From Henricia sp. BOLD:AAB3569 (Eukaryota; Echinodermata; Asteroidea; Spinulosida; Echinasteridae): a DNA stretch of 64,000 bases. A program made the position numbers and the translations under genes. Positions 11,041-22,933 of the stretch are shown piece by piece. The stretch lies in the NCBI GenBank assembly GCA_037783545.1, contig JBBELK010001010.1:62001-126000 (forward strand), written 5' to 3'. The notes below the pieces were generated by a model that was not told the origin of the DNA, searched no databases, and was given only the letters and a program-made list of their open reading frames with translations. Numbering within the stretch: the first letter of the stretch is position 1; each line of letters opens with the position of its first letter.

Positions 11041-14000
11041 GTGAGGAAAGGAATCATTAAAGATACTAGCTGAGGTTGCAAGGCGATCAGTCAACCAAAA
11101 CCAAACATAGGTAGTGAACCAGCGCTGGCCGTAAAGAGCTCCAGGAGATCAGACAACCAGGATTGGACAGAAAGCAAGCCCTGGGGCCAATTTCATGGCG
11201 CTGCTAAGCACACAAATTTGCTTATAGCACAGGATTTATTTGCCCTAGGCCTATAAAATGGATTACAATACCTTTCAATACACATCACTTACGATTTTGG
11301 CAAAATAAAACAAACAAATCCTGTGCTAAGCAAATTTTTGTGCTTAATTAGCAGCGCCATGAAATTGGCCCCTGCTCATCAAGAGTTCAGACAACCAGAA
11401 AAGGAACCACCTCGGCATGTAAGGTGATCAGACAACCGAGACCAGACAACATGCTTGGACTCTGTAAGGGTCTAAATCAGACCATGGGTCAATTTCACCA
11501 AACTCTTCGTACGTTAAGGTCCATAATAAGGAACCGCCTCGGTATGTAAGGTGATCAGACAACCGAGACCAGACAACATGCTTGGTCTCTGTAAAGGTCT
11601 AAATCAGACCATGGGTCGATTTCACCAAACTCTTCGTACGTTAAGGTCCATAATAAGGAACCACCTCGGCATGTAAGGTGATCAGACAACCAAGACCAGA
11701 CAACATGCTTGGACTCTGTAAGGGTCTAAATCAGACCATGGGTCGATTTCACCAAACTCTTCGTACGTTAAGGTCCATAATAAGGAACCACCTCGGGATG
11801 TAAGGTGATCAGACAACCGAGACCAGACAACATGCTTGGACTCTGTAAGGGTCTAAATCAGACCATGGGTCGATTTCACCAAACTCTTCGTACGTTAAGG
11901 TCCATAATAAGGAACCACCTCGGGATGTAAGTTGGTTAGACAACCGAGACCAGACAACATGCTTGGACTCTGTAAAGGTCTAAATCAGACCATGGGTCGA
12001 TTTCACCAAACTCTTCGTACGTTAAGGTCCATATTAAGGAACCACCTCGGCATGTAAGGTGATCAGATAACCGAGACCAGACAACATACTTGGACTCTGT
12101 AAGGGTCTAAATCAGACCATGGGTCGATTTCACCAAACCCTTCGTACGTTAAGGTCCATAATAAGGAACCACCTCGGGATGTAAGGTGATCAGACAACCG
12201 AGACCAGACAAACATGCTTGGACTCTGTAAGGGTCTAAATCAGACCATGGGTCGATTTCAACAAACTCTTCGTACGCCAAGGTGCATAATAAGGAACCAC
12301 CTCGGGATGTAAGGTGATCAGACACCCGAGACCAGACAACATGCTTGGACTCTGTAAAGGTCTAAATCAGACCATGGGTCGATTTCACCAAACTCTTCGT
12401 ACGTTAAGGTCCATAATAAGGAACCACCTCGGGATGTAAGGTGATCAGACAACCGAGACCAGAGAACATGCTTGGACTCTGTAAAGGTCTAAATCAGACC
12501 ATGGGTCGATTTCACCAAACTCTTCGTACGTTAAGGTCCATAATAAGGCTTGCGATGGATCGTGCACTGCTATGATTAGTGCTACACATGTATGATCGTT
12601 CAATTATCGATTAGTGATATTTGCATATTTACTCTGAGGCTGTTTGCTGTGCTGAATTATGTTTATAATAAAACGGTCGTCGGCTACACGAGTTCAAAAA
12701 GTCTCCGTGTCAGTTCTGCGTAGTGCAAGCGCGCGCGTTAAATTTGGCGCGCAGCTTGCGGGACGCGTACCTTTTGTGCATTTTGTGCAGTCACCAAGCA
12801 CGTGGGCGGTTTTTGTTTGCGTATAGGACGCGTGTAGAACACGGTAGCATCATTCAAGTTTGTATTCCACGGGTACAAGTACACGAAGTTGTGGCCGACG
12901 TAGACAATGAATGGCCAACTGCATCGTAGCTTCCGTGTTTTTGCATGCAGCAAAAACATCGACTGAACAGTTTTGAAACGACACTTTGTCACCTGCTAAA
13001 GTCGTATACTGTGTACAAAATTTAAAATTGTTCTCTAGTTTAAATCGCTTAGCATATAATCTATCAAGAGTGTCAACCATTTTTTGGGGGAGCCAGAGTT
13101 CGTTTCGTCTTCCAAAAATGGAAAAAAAACCACGACCATGCATCGTTGGTAAAAAAGTACGCTACGATGACCCATTGTAGCTTACGGTGCGTTGCCATAG
13201 CATATACATGTATGCACCGGTACACTCATCGCAAGTTTCTTGAAATCGTTCTTAAGCCGGCCAATTTGGTGTGTCCGTTGCGATTGCACAGACACACCAA
13301 ATTTCGAGCATGCTCGAAATTATGCGATTGCGTTGCGACGGACGCGTACACAAAATCGTGACCACATCGCCATCGGAACGCATCGCAAAACCCGTACACC
13401 TTGTGATGCGACTGCACAACATGCGCTGTCGTGATCGGATCACGGATGAAACGCAAGGTGTACATCCGGCCGGCTTTAGATGCAACACGAGTTACGGAGC
13501 GGTAACCTATCGCATCTTGAGTTACGAAGGATCGTAAACGTTAGTGAAATCAACCCCAGGACCAGCAATAATTAAGGGGCCAATTTCATAAAGCTGTTTA
13601 GCAGAAAAATTTGCTTAATTTAAAATTTGCTTGCTTTATAAAAATGGGTTGATAGTCAAAATTGTATGTCAACTTGTGTTTTTTAGCAATAATGCCAGAA
13701 CAACCAGTCAATTGTAATACACATTAAATAAGATTTTGACTAAAACCCATTTTTATAATGCAAACAAATTTTGGATTAAGCAAATTTTTCTGCTAAACAG
13801 CTTTATGAAATTGACCCCTGGTTGGAGGAAGACGCCACAATGAAGATAAGATGTTATCTGGTTTTTGTCTATTTTTATCTAATAATTTGTTGATTGACTT
13901 AATTGTTTTCTGGCAATTTGCTTAAATTTCAGGAATCGTTCCGTTTACACCTATTCCACCTGTACTGCAGCAGTTGACTTTTGACCAGCAAATAACGGGT

Positions 14001-17000
14001 TCAGGGAACATTCCCATCAATAACCCAACTGGATGCAACATCACTATAGTCCAGATCAAAGGTACATGTAGTGTTGTTTTTCAGCTGTTACATGCAAGAA
14101 CAAAAACCCAAAACGAATACCTTTGTGATTAATTTTGTGAATTTCACAAATTTGTTTACCTTTTTAAGGCTTTTTCCGCACCATACGTTGTCTTACTGTA
14201 GATGGTTTTGCCATATATCAGCTGTTATTTTCATTCAGATGTATAAAAATTGTTCAATACAATTATTACCACTTTATACTTTTCTGTTTTGTTGAAGATT
14301 ATGCCCAAGTATCGCATCATTCGGGCCACCCCACTGTAGACATGTTGGAGAGTGCACAGAGAGAATCACATCGAGCAGCGCTCCGAGATGCTGGAAAACA
14401 AACATCGGGTAAACAAAGAACCTATATCACTATGTTGAATGTCTTAAAGTTAGCAACATTTGAAATGAGCTTGTCCAAATTTTTTTTCCAAAAAGTGGAT
14501 TTCGTTCTAACCTAACAATTACATAAAACACCTCCCATACCATCCATGGGAAGAAAACATGAAATTTGCAATCTCCAATTGGGATGTCGTTCGAATTAGC
14601 ACTGGTCCGTTGGCCAAATGACAGTTGAAATCGTCTCGGGCCAGCTGGAAAGCCTCCCCAAATGGTGCGGCTGTCCAGTTGAAATGAAACAGACCCACAT
14701 CGTACTACAGTTTCTTTTGTAAAAAACCCCCACAGCCATAATTCGCTTTCGATACGGTCCTTGGCCACCCGGTTCCAATTTATTCCCCTGGAGCAAAAGA
14801 CTGCACTTGCAGTTATGTATGTCTCTGGGGCTTGAAACTTGATGACTAGTTTTTATTTCAAGTTTTATTTCAGGCCTACCAAGCTGGCGTTGACGTTACT
14901 ATTTTTTTCTGAGATGCACTTATAACCTGCAGGCGGAGACAAAACCAGCCGTATCGAAAACGGCGTAAACATTACATGTATAACACAGACGACACCATGC
15001 GTCATTTCTACGTATGTGAAGCCGTAGATTTTACCTGACCTACGATTTTTGAGGCGACATTTCAAAAAGAGCTCGTTTTAAGGCGAGAAGAGGCATTTAT
15101 AGTAGAAGTTGGTAACATGCTTAACCCATGGGTGGCTGTTACAGCTGTATTTTTAGGGTATAAGCCGCTATTATGGTAAAACCATACAAAATTGGTTTAT
15201 TAGTTACTAGTTTTTTTAATATTAAAAAGGTATTCATAAATAGAACATGGTAACATAGCTACTCTTACTTAATTTGGAGGTGTTGAATAAAAACAATGGC
15301 TGTGTATATATATACTAAGCTGTATTTTAAGGGTAAATAATTATGAATAGTTTTAAAACAATAGTTTTTGTACAAAACTAGGTATTTTCAAGTAAAACGT
15401 GGTAACATGCTAATCTTACTTAAAGGAGCGTGACCAGATTTGTTTTCATAAAAAAATGGATTTCACTCTAACATAACAATCATATAAAATACATGTAGGC
15501 CTACCTCCCCAAAACTCTATCCATGGGAAGAAAAGAGGAAATTTGCAATCTCTAATTTGGATGTGACACTGGAAGCAAACAAGGTTGGTGTAATCACACT
15601 ATATACATGTACTTTGGAACCGGATAAATTAGTTGGGGGCGCACGTGCCTCCCACACCCCTGTAGCTACGCCGCTGCCCTGACCTGACGCTTCCCTGACG
15701 CCTTTTGAAAATCATTGGTCAGGTAGCAACTCAGATTTTCATTAAAAGCATGAGTGGCATAACTTTGTTTACCATGTTTAACTGAGAATACTCAGTTTAA
15801 CTGAGATTACCAAAATCTGGTGTTTTTGAACTAGTTAAAATTATATTTATTTATTGATTTTGCTCACAAAAGTGCCTTTACTCTCAAAATACAGCTTGGT
15901 AATAAGCCAGTTGCGTGATAGATTTGCATAAATCCTAGAGTCCTGCCTCTGCGCTATGGCGCTCGCATAATAAGAGAGTACTGCACCAGACTACCAGGCC
16001 GTTGGCAACGGTTGCCAAGTGGCAAGGGGGTGCACGCTAGAACATGTTAGCCGGCGCGAAAGTCTGTACGGTACCTGGAATACCTCGCACAGTACTCTAT
16101 GCATTTTGAAGCTGGACCATCCGAAATTACATGTTGAAATTGCATGTTAAAACATGTACTCGCCATGAAGTTTCGTCAAAATAACGAGTTAGAACGTCTT
16201 GTTTGACTCGAAATGAACGTTAACTTTGAAAGCTGGATTGTTCCCAATCTGTGCATGATTAATTCAAGAAAAGAGTAACGATTTCGGGTTATGAGACCGG
16301 TTCAAAGTTGCCGATTGAACGTCGAACCCGAACGAAGGGAGACGTATACACTTTACAGCAAACTTGACTTGAAATAGGGGAAATAAGATGACATGCAGCT
16401 AGTAAATCTTGCCACAATATGATAAAAAATTAATATCGCCGTTGATTGTTTAATATCCATTCGACGGAACTTCGTCAGAAATTGACGAGTTTTGCTGTTT
16501 CAGATCGCCGTTCAACGCGACAGCGAGCGACTCTCGTTTTGCGTACATGACCGGCATATTCCGAAGCCCAAGTAAAATCGCGAGAAATACATCAACGTAC
16601 GCGACTTAATTAAGTGGAGATATAAATACCGTACACCCTCGCCACTAATTCTTTCTAATATTACATGATATTATGCCCCCATAAAGTTTAAATTTGGTTA
16701 GGAAACGTGATTTGGTTTAATAGGAAACATGAATTTTGCGTGTGTGGACCGGGAAAAATGGAAATGCGAAAATTATGCGATGCCTACTAAATATACCAAA
16801 ATAAAAAGGTCGATCGTATCCCGGTTCGTGTTTGCTAGACAGATTTGTGAAACTGAGGACTGTTAGGAGATATAATTGTTTGTCTTTGTTTAAAATTTTA
16901 TTCTAATCGAAGTGTGTTACGGGTGCTGTTTGTCGCCCACAAATTAGAGCCTGCCCTTTTTTCCCATCTCAATTTTTAGTGGTGAATTCCGTATTCCGCA

Positions 17001-20000
17001 CGGATATAGACAAACTCAACAACGTATAACACAACAACCGCTCTGTCAAGTTTTTGCAGCCAAAGTATTTCTAAAATCTGTTGTAACTTGTATGTAGCTA
17101 GATAATCATTTTAATTCATAATTGAATTACTTTTGATTTTACCCAAGTTGCTGCGAGACGTCGATCATTTGCGGAAACAAACAGGCATGACCTTTTCTTT
17201 TCAAAAAATTCGGAAGGTGTATTTGAAATCGTATGCCGGTCTTGTACGCAAAACGAGAGTCGCTCGCTGTTATGTTGAACGCGCGTTTTGGAACAGTAAA
17301 ACTCGCCAATTTCTGACGATGTTCCGTCAAATGGATAAACAATCAACGGCGCTATTAATTTTATCATATTGGCAAGATTTACAATCTGCATGTCATCTTA
17401 TTTCCCCTATTTCAAGTCAAGTTTGGTGTCTAGTGTATACGTCTCCCTTCGTTCGGGTTCGTGACGTTAAATCGGCAGCTTCAAACCAGTCTTATAACCC
17501 GAAATCGTTACTCTTTTTTTTGAATTTATCATGCACAGATTGGGAACGATCCAGCTTTCAAAGTTAACGTCTATTTCGAGTCAAACAAGACGTTCTAACT
17601 CGTTATTTTGACGAAACTTCATGGCGAGTACATGTTTTAACATGCAATTTCAACATGTAATTTCGGATGGTCCAGCTTCAAAATGCATAGAGTACTGTGC
17701 GAGGTATTCCAGGTACCGTACAGACTTTCGCGCCGGCTAACATGTTCTAGCGTGCACCCCCTTGCCACTTGGCAACCGTTGCCAACGGCCTGGTAGTCTG
17801 GTGCAGTACTCTCTTATTATGCGAGCGCCATAGCGCAGAGGCAGGACTCTAGGATTTATGCAAATCTATCACGCAACTGGCTTATTAACAGTCATTTTGG
17901 ATTCAGCATTAATTACAGTCAGGAGTGACATGTTACCTTGTTTAATTAAAGATTACTTTTTACTTTTCCTTAAAATTGTTTAATAGCAGCCATTTTTGAA
18001 ATGTCGCCTAGTCTATACGTTTTGAAGTCTGCTGAGCGGATGTATTCGTACGTAAACCGGTAAATATGGGTTTTAAAGAAATTGGAACATATTTTGTTGT
18101 GCTAGGTAAACGTAAGCGTCACAACGTCGACGAACCAAACACTGATCCACCGAAGCGTCGGAACGTCGATAAGCCAAACACAGGGGAGCAGAACCCTCCG
18201 AACGTCAATGAACCAAACATCTATGCAACGAACCGTCCGAACGTCGATGCGCCAAACGGTAAGAAAATAATTTGTGAGTATAGTACGGCACAACGTTGGA
18301 TTATAAAATTAATGCAGTGCAACAAAACGTGAATGTCGAGATACCCCGGTCAAACATGTATTTTACATAAAACCAACCGAGCTATCCAGTTTGCTGTTGC
18401 CGATCTCCAAGGTGGACAGTTAACCTTCTTTGAGACTGAACCCCCGTCATCACTAGAAAGCTAACTGGTGTAGCATTTTGGTAATCCCGTCTCTTGTTGT
18501 GTACACGTTTGTTGTTGTGATTCTTGAGACGAAATAAAATAAATGAAATGAAATCGTACCTGACTCCAGGGTCGGATTATTCAATAAATGTCTTAAAGAT
18601 ATACAGTCCGTGGTTCTCAGCAAATTATAGTTTATTCTCTGAACGAATTTAAAAAAAACACATACTTTGAACTTTAGACATCGGTAACCCTGTGAAAAAC
18701 GCCGTTTTGTACGGCCGCTTTTGTGCCTTGTCTATATAGACTTGCCCAAGTCTGACTTGGTATTTGGTCAGTGATCGCGACGTGACTAGTGACCTGTCAA
18801 ATCTCTTTTATTTTGCCTCAGAAGACTTTCCGAGACATAAGAAACAAGATTATACAGGCCACCGATACGGGGGGTGCGCTGGGCGCTGCAGACCCAAACA
18901 CAGGTCAGACTTGGGCAAATCTATGCCTTGAGTTATTTTGGATCGCCAATAATTCGAAATATTGACAGTAATTGTTCGATAACTAAACGTTGGTCGATGT
19001 TTTTTGTTGTTAACTTTTCTATTTCTAAATAAATATATATTTTTCGAAGTGCCACACCCAAAACGCACAGAGGGTATATCTTTAGGCACTGTGGCTTTGT
19101 TGTCCACGGAAGCATGAATTACAATCTGCACAAAATGACTTTGCATTTGACATCCGAACTTTGTGGATCATTATTCTTATGGGTGCCGCTTTGGCAACTT
19201 TCAGCTTGTTTAACAATAGGCAGATTAGCTGTCGTTATGCACTATGCATCGTTTTCTGAAAGTAAACCTTGCATCCACGGCCGTTTCGAGGTCCCAAAGC
19301 CCATGGAAAAGGCAAGCTATGCAATAAGAATTTATATAATTTCTCACGGCTCTTTTTAATGCTCACGTATAAATTGATCCTTCTTTCTCCATTGGTGCTC
19401 GGACAAATAATATTTAATGTAGTTCTTCTTTACATTAAACAGGAGAGTCCCTTTCCAGCAGTCCGACCAAGGAGGCTGCTGAAAGATGTGAAGAAGAATT
19501 GAAAAAGTGGTACACTACCACTGGCAGCTATGTGCAGATGCACCCATGGGAGGATGATGACAAGAGACCCATTATGGATATGTACACCGAGCTTCACTTG
19601 GTGAAGGGTGAAGATGATAGCATACAAGGTGAAGTAGAGTCTTATGAGGATATGTTCGCCATTAAAACAAAAGATGGTCAACTCGTTAAACGAGTGATTT
19701 GTGAGGGACAGGCTGGACTGGGGAAGACAACCTTGCTTGACAAAATTGGCTACGACTGGGCAACAGGCAATAATGAGGTACTGAAGCAATTCAAGCTCGT
19801 GTTTGTGTTGAAGTTTAGCGCACTGCATCAATATTCAGACTTAGTGGACGCAATATTTGATCAGCTCCTAGCTAACGACACGCCCGCAGACAAATCTCAC
19901 TTGGAACATTTTATTCGAGAAAACCCCAAAAGGGTTCTTGTATTGATGGATGGTTTTGATGAATTCATGATAACTGATATCAAACCAAAGGAAAAACTTG

Positions 20001-21568
20001 GTACTGTCTTACAACTTCTTAACAGGAAAATTGGCAGAGAGTGTTTTGTGATTGTAACAACCCGTCCTTCTCATAGGGCTAGATTGACAAGTTCAACATT
20101 GATTGTGAAACCTTTCGCGCTAGTTAATGTCACAGGATTTACACCAAACAACGTACAGCGATATGTAGAAAGGTATTACGAAAACGAAGAGAGCAAGGGA
20201 CGTGGGCTTTTGGATAAGATCAATTCGTCGAGGCTTCTTCGTGAATTGGCAACGAGTCCCATGCTTCTGCTGTTGATGTGCCTGTTGTGGAATGCATCAA
20301 GTGCGCTGCCTGAAACAATGTCGCGTCTGTACTCAAATGGAATCAAATACATATTCGGAAGAAAAGGCATTGACATGTTAGAAGTAGGAGACATTATCAT
20401 TGTCAAGCTAGGTGAGGTTGCTCTTAGTGGCCTCATTTCCCCAGAGCAGAGACTTTCATTCAAAGAAACGGAGTTTGACAAAGACAATCTTGATATTGCT
20501 ATAAAAGCTGGTATCGTCACTCGCCAAAGGGTTCGGAAGGTTTTGGATGTTTACAATAGCATTCAGTTTATTCACAAGACATTTCAAGAATACTGCGCTG
20601 CTAAATATTGGCAAAATCTATTTCGTAATGACCCTCACAAATTCCGAGGGACTTTTGCAAACTGCAATTTACAAAGTCTGGAGTACCTACTCCGTTTCTG
20701 TTGTTGCGGCGACAACTTCAATTGCACAGATGCAGTTTTACAGTTGTTGGTGGAGAAAGACCACACAGGGAAATTGGGTCTGGCGTGCTTCTATGAGAGT
20801 CAAGCAGACGCACTGCCCTCGGAAGCGTTTTTAAACGTTGTTTTTCCACCGTATTTGCGCCTGATAGATTATGGTATAGAGGAGATGCAATGGTTCCTGT
20901 ACCTTTTGAAGATTGTGGTGGACCAGGACAATGACATGGTACGCAGGGTTGAAGAGTTCAGTTGCTTGAACTTTTCTGTCTCTTCATTGACCTGGGTAGA
21001 GGTGGACCAGCTAATGCGTAGTATGCCCAACCTCATTGGATTGGATCTGTCCTACAATGGGGATCTTGGTGGCAAAGGTGCACCCTGGTCTCAATTAAAG
21101 GAAATGAAACGCCTTCAGAAGTTGACCCTGTCGTTCTGCTCATTGACGGGTGACGATATGAAAGCCATGGCCGTGCCATTGAGTAGTATGCCCAACCTCA
21201 CCGAATTGGATCTGTCTCGCAATAGGGGTCTTGGCGGCAAGGGTGCACCCTGGTCTCAATTAAAGGAAATGAAACACCTTCAGACGTTGACCCTGTGGGA
21301 CTGCTCATTGACGGGTGACGATTTGAAAGCCATGGCCGTGCCATTGAGTAGTATGCCCAACCTCACCGAATTGAATCTGTTCTTGAATGAGGGTATCCAT
21401 ATCACAGATGAAATCTGGCCTCATTTAAAGAAAATGAAGCACCTTCAGATGTTGACACTGCCTGATGGTCGCATATTGACAGGCGAAGATCTGAGAAACA
21501 GGAACATGCAATGCTTATTGACCTATTATTTGCTTCTCCCACCCCTCCCCAGGGCTACCCCACCTTAG
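10875..21568 (+). CDS. NLR gene A: NACHT-LRR protein with truncated C-terminus
   Basis: Five exons join in frame, all internal junctions phase 1: 10867-11040 (ATG 10875), 13933-14061, 14298-14408, 18106-18258 and 19443-21568, for about 894 residues. The N-terminus is low-complexity, followed by a short Asn/Ile-rich segment and a linker of NVDxPN repeats. The NACHT ATPase has P-loop GQAGLGKTT near residue 275 and Walker B VLVLMDGFDEF near 351. A winged-helix motif IQFIHKTFQEYCAAKY and two 55-residue LRR units follow. NLRs of this kind are cytosolic sensors that oligomerise. Unlike paralogue B it has no Death domain and no ZU5-UPA-Death tail, and the last ~15 residues and stop lie in repeat DNA. 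It may be a regulator, a decoy or a dying gene. Confidence 0.7.
11187..11371. mobile_element. MITE with ggggccaatttcatggcgct ends
   Basis: The inverted ends ggggccaatttcatggcgct and agcgccatgaaattggcccc enclose about 185 bp of AT-rich sequence in intron 1 of gene A. Related elements lie at 13575-13819 and, split, at 35011-36245. Confidence 0.8.
11397..12547. repeat. ~126-bp minisatellite, nine copies, in gene A intron 1
   Basis: Nine near-identical units follow each other with a period of about 126 bp. Each contains ggaaccacctcggcatgtaa, agaccagacaacatgcttgg and aaactcttcgtacgttaagg. Part of the unit (aaggtgatcagacaacc) resembles the internal repeats of exon 1 and the exon-like stretch at 11110-11165, so the array may descend from duplicated exon sequence. 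Confidence 0.9.
12548..13574. other. GC-richer intronic stretch with short palindromes, no gene seen
   Basis: Several overlapping open frames exist on both strands, but none shows a recognisable domain or splice context. CpG-rich sequence around 12720-12800 and 13260-13450 contains palindromes such as aatttcgagcatgctcgaaa at 13300-13322, which suggests an old hairpin transposon. Confidence 0.35.
13575..13819. mobile_element. MITE with ggggccaatttcataaagct ends
   Basis: About 42 bp at each end are inverted copies, starting ggggccaatttcataaagct and ending agctttatgaaattgacccc, with a short AT-rich middle. It is a diverged relative of the element at 11187 and also sits in intron 1 of gene A. 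Confidence 0.8.
13933..14061 (+). CDS. gene A exon 2 (Asn/Ile-rich segment)
   Basis: The acceptor cttaaatttcag and donor gtacat bound a 129-bp phase 1-1 exon. It codes VLQQLTFDQQITGSG, then IPINNPTGCNITIVQIK. Alternating Ile, Asn, Gly and Thr with a terminal IVQI recall short amyloid-type signalling motifs (RHIM: Ile/Val-Gln-Ile/Val-Gly), but the Gly is Lys here. Function is unproven. Confidence 0.55.
14298..14408 (+). CDS. gene A exon 3
   Basis: The acceptor ctgttttgttgaag and donor gtaaac define a 111-bp phase 1-1 exon. It codes a hydrophilic stretch with VDMLESAQRESHRAALRDAG, probably a short helix and linker. No domain is recognised. Confidence 0.5.
14458..15566. repeat. pair of ~130-bp direct repeats in gene A intron 3
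   Basis: Sequence at about 14460-14592 (ggatttcgttctaacctaac, then atccatgggaagaaaa, then tttgcaatctccaatt) recurs at about 15440-15566 with scattered changes. Between and after them up to 15900 I see only AT-rich non-coding DNA. Confidence 0.55.
15901..17886. mobile_element. 2-kb long inverted-repeat element in gene A intron 3
   Basis: The left end aataagccagttgcgtgata is mirrored at the right end, ttatcacgcaactggcttatt-like, finishing at 17886. The arms pair over about 650 bp (for example 16341 with 17443) around a ~560-bp loop at 16578-17136. Only shadow frames are open. Fragments of the same family lie at 28732-28830, 29085-29230 and 34796-34890. Confidence 0.85.
18106..18258 (+). CDS. 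gene A exon 4: NVDxPN-repeat linker without Death domain
   Basis: The acceptor ttgttgtgctag and donor gtaagaaaataa give a 153-bp phase 1-1 exon. It codes five imperfect NVDEPN-type repeats between basic residues. The matching gene B exon (39203-39535) starts with the same repeats and then holds a complete Death domain before the same donor and the same downstream intron. The Death domain was therefore lost here, or gained in B, with the splice sites kept. Confidence 0.7.
18594..19084. mobile_element. ~490-bp TIR element absent from the paralogous intron
   Basis: The termini taaagatatac and gtatatcttta are inverted and lie at a TA. The matching intron of gene B runs directly from the equivalent of 18593 to 19085 (near 40075), so this is a clean insertion made after the genes duplicated, or lost from B. 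A TA duplication would fit Tc1/mariner-type integration; the superfamily is inferred. Confidence 0.7.
19443..21568 (+). CDS. gene A exon 5: NACHT-LRR exon
   Basis: The acceptor acattaaacag opens the exon in phase 1. It codes the pre-NACHT helix (CEEELKKWY), P-loop at 19706-19732, Walker B at about 19934-19966, ECFVIVTTRPSH (sensor 1 region), the winged helix and two 165-bp LRR repeats, then a diverged terminal LRR. Gene B is colinear up to GEDLR near 21497. After that this exon reads into repeat DNA, with the TAG at 21566-21568 inside a 62-bp repeat. Confidence 0.85.
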
Positions 21569-21822
21569 AGGTGGGGATTGACAATTTTCGAAGATTGTGG
21601 TTGACCAGGACAATGACATGGTACGCAGGGTTGAAGAGTTCAGTTGCTTGAACTTTTATGTCTCTTCATTGACCTGGGTAGAGGTGGACCAGCTAATGCG
21701 TAGTATGCCCAACCTCATTGGATTGGATCTGTCCTACAATGGGGATATTGGTGGCAAAGGTGCTTCTCCCACCCCTCCCCAGGGCTACCCCACCTTAGAG
21801 GTGGGGATTGACAATTTTCGAA
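21531..21822. repeat. two 62-bp repeats flanking a duplicated LRR exon fragment
   Basis: The unit starting tgcttctcccacccctcccc and ending attgacaattttcgaa occurs at 21531-21592 and again at 21761-21822, 230 bp apart. Between them, 21591-21760 copies about 170 bp of the LRR-entry region of gene A (20908-21080) with only a few changes. The outer sequence to about 22060 (aaatccccaccccggggcaa) matches the poly-C-linked repeat at 32800-32900, so the 62-bp unit is part of a dispersed element. Confidence 0.8.
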
Positions 21823-22060
21823 CGACAAAATCCCCACCCCGGGGCAAAATTTACGCGGCAAAACCCCACCCAGGGGTGCAAAGCAAAACATGCGCGTTTG
21901 CTCCTATATGCGTATACAATCTGATTTGTGTGTCAAAGTCCCCCACCATAAAGCATGAACAAAGGGACCAAGGGGTGGGGCGGTGGGGCGGGGGAGGTAC
22001 AATTGATAGGTCTATAAAAGCGTATATACCACTACTCGTGCACACAGCGTGGTTCCCTAT

Positions 22061-22515
22061 TCCAAACTGAAATTTTGCCTTGCCATAGAACTAGCTTGAT
22101 AATTGATAGAACTGACAAATCACCAGTGGAAGTTTTACCATTGGAATAGAAGAGTAGAGTTTCAATGACTACATCTAGGCTAAAAACTAGGATGGAAAAC
22201 AAGTGAATTGTTGTGGTACGGCATTCAAAACAGTCCACGTGGTATCGCCATATTAAAGCTATACGATCACCTACCAGTATGCGCCTAAACGTTGGGTATG
22301 CTCCAACTGTGGTCTGGAACCACGTAACTGTTTGAGTTTGTTTTCAATGACGTAGCCATCCACTGTGCGTCGCCATGCTCAGTGCAAAAGGTGATTTTTA
22401 GAAACCTCGACAACATGGGCCTTTTTCCAAATTCCGACTTGGGCTCGGGCTCCGGCTCCGACTTCATGTGGTTTACACCCTAGCATAATAGTGCACAGGC
22501 AAATAAAATTCACTG
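22061..22515. other. intergenic stretch, nothing recognised
   Basis: No gene, splice-phased exon or clear repeat is seen between the truncated end of gene A and the MITE at 22516. Confidence 0.4.
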
Positions 22516-22933
22516 TAGGGTAATTCCCTAAAGTAGGGGTCCAAAAGTGTTTTTAGTGATTGAAAGTGGTTTCCCAGTAGAAAATAATTATTTTTATTTC
22601 AACAAATGCCACTCAAATTTAATATTTGTGTGTAGATATGGCACAAAGGTTAATGCAAACTCATTCTACAGCCAATATTCATTGGCCTACGTAACCCGGG
22701 ACACCAAACTCCTATTCAATACCATGGAACAAACTATAAGCCTTTATGGTCTTTTGTTTCAAATATTTTTCAGGAATCAGAGAACAAAATATTAAAGAAA
22801 ATATATATATAATCACAGGCCACAGTCCATTACTGAGAATTTGTGATCGTTAGTGGTGATTTTTGAAGCAGAGAGTGTCGTACGTAACTGGGACACCAAC
22901 AGTTTTGGAGCCCTAATTTTGGGAATTACCCTG
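22516..22933. mobile_element. MITE with gggtaattcc ends, copy 1
   Basis: It starts gggtaattccctaaa and ends ttttgggaattaccc. The interior (tttcccagtagaaaataatt, tagatatggcacaaaggtta, gcagagagtgtcgtacgtaa) is shared with the copy at 28164. Confidence 0.8.

Noticed and set aside
12723-13537. Several overlapping 64-97-codon frames on both strands
   Set aside because: They reflect GC-richer palindromic DNA; none has splice phase matching gene A or a recognisable motif.
17133-17567. 144-codon frame
   Set aside because: It lies within the arm of a 2-kb inverted repeat and has no domain or splice support.
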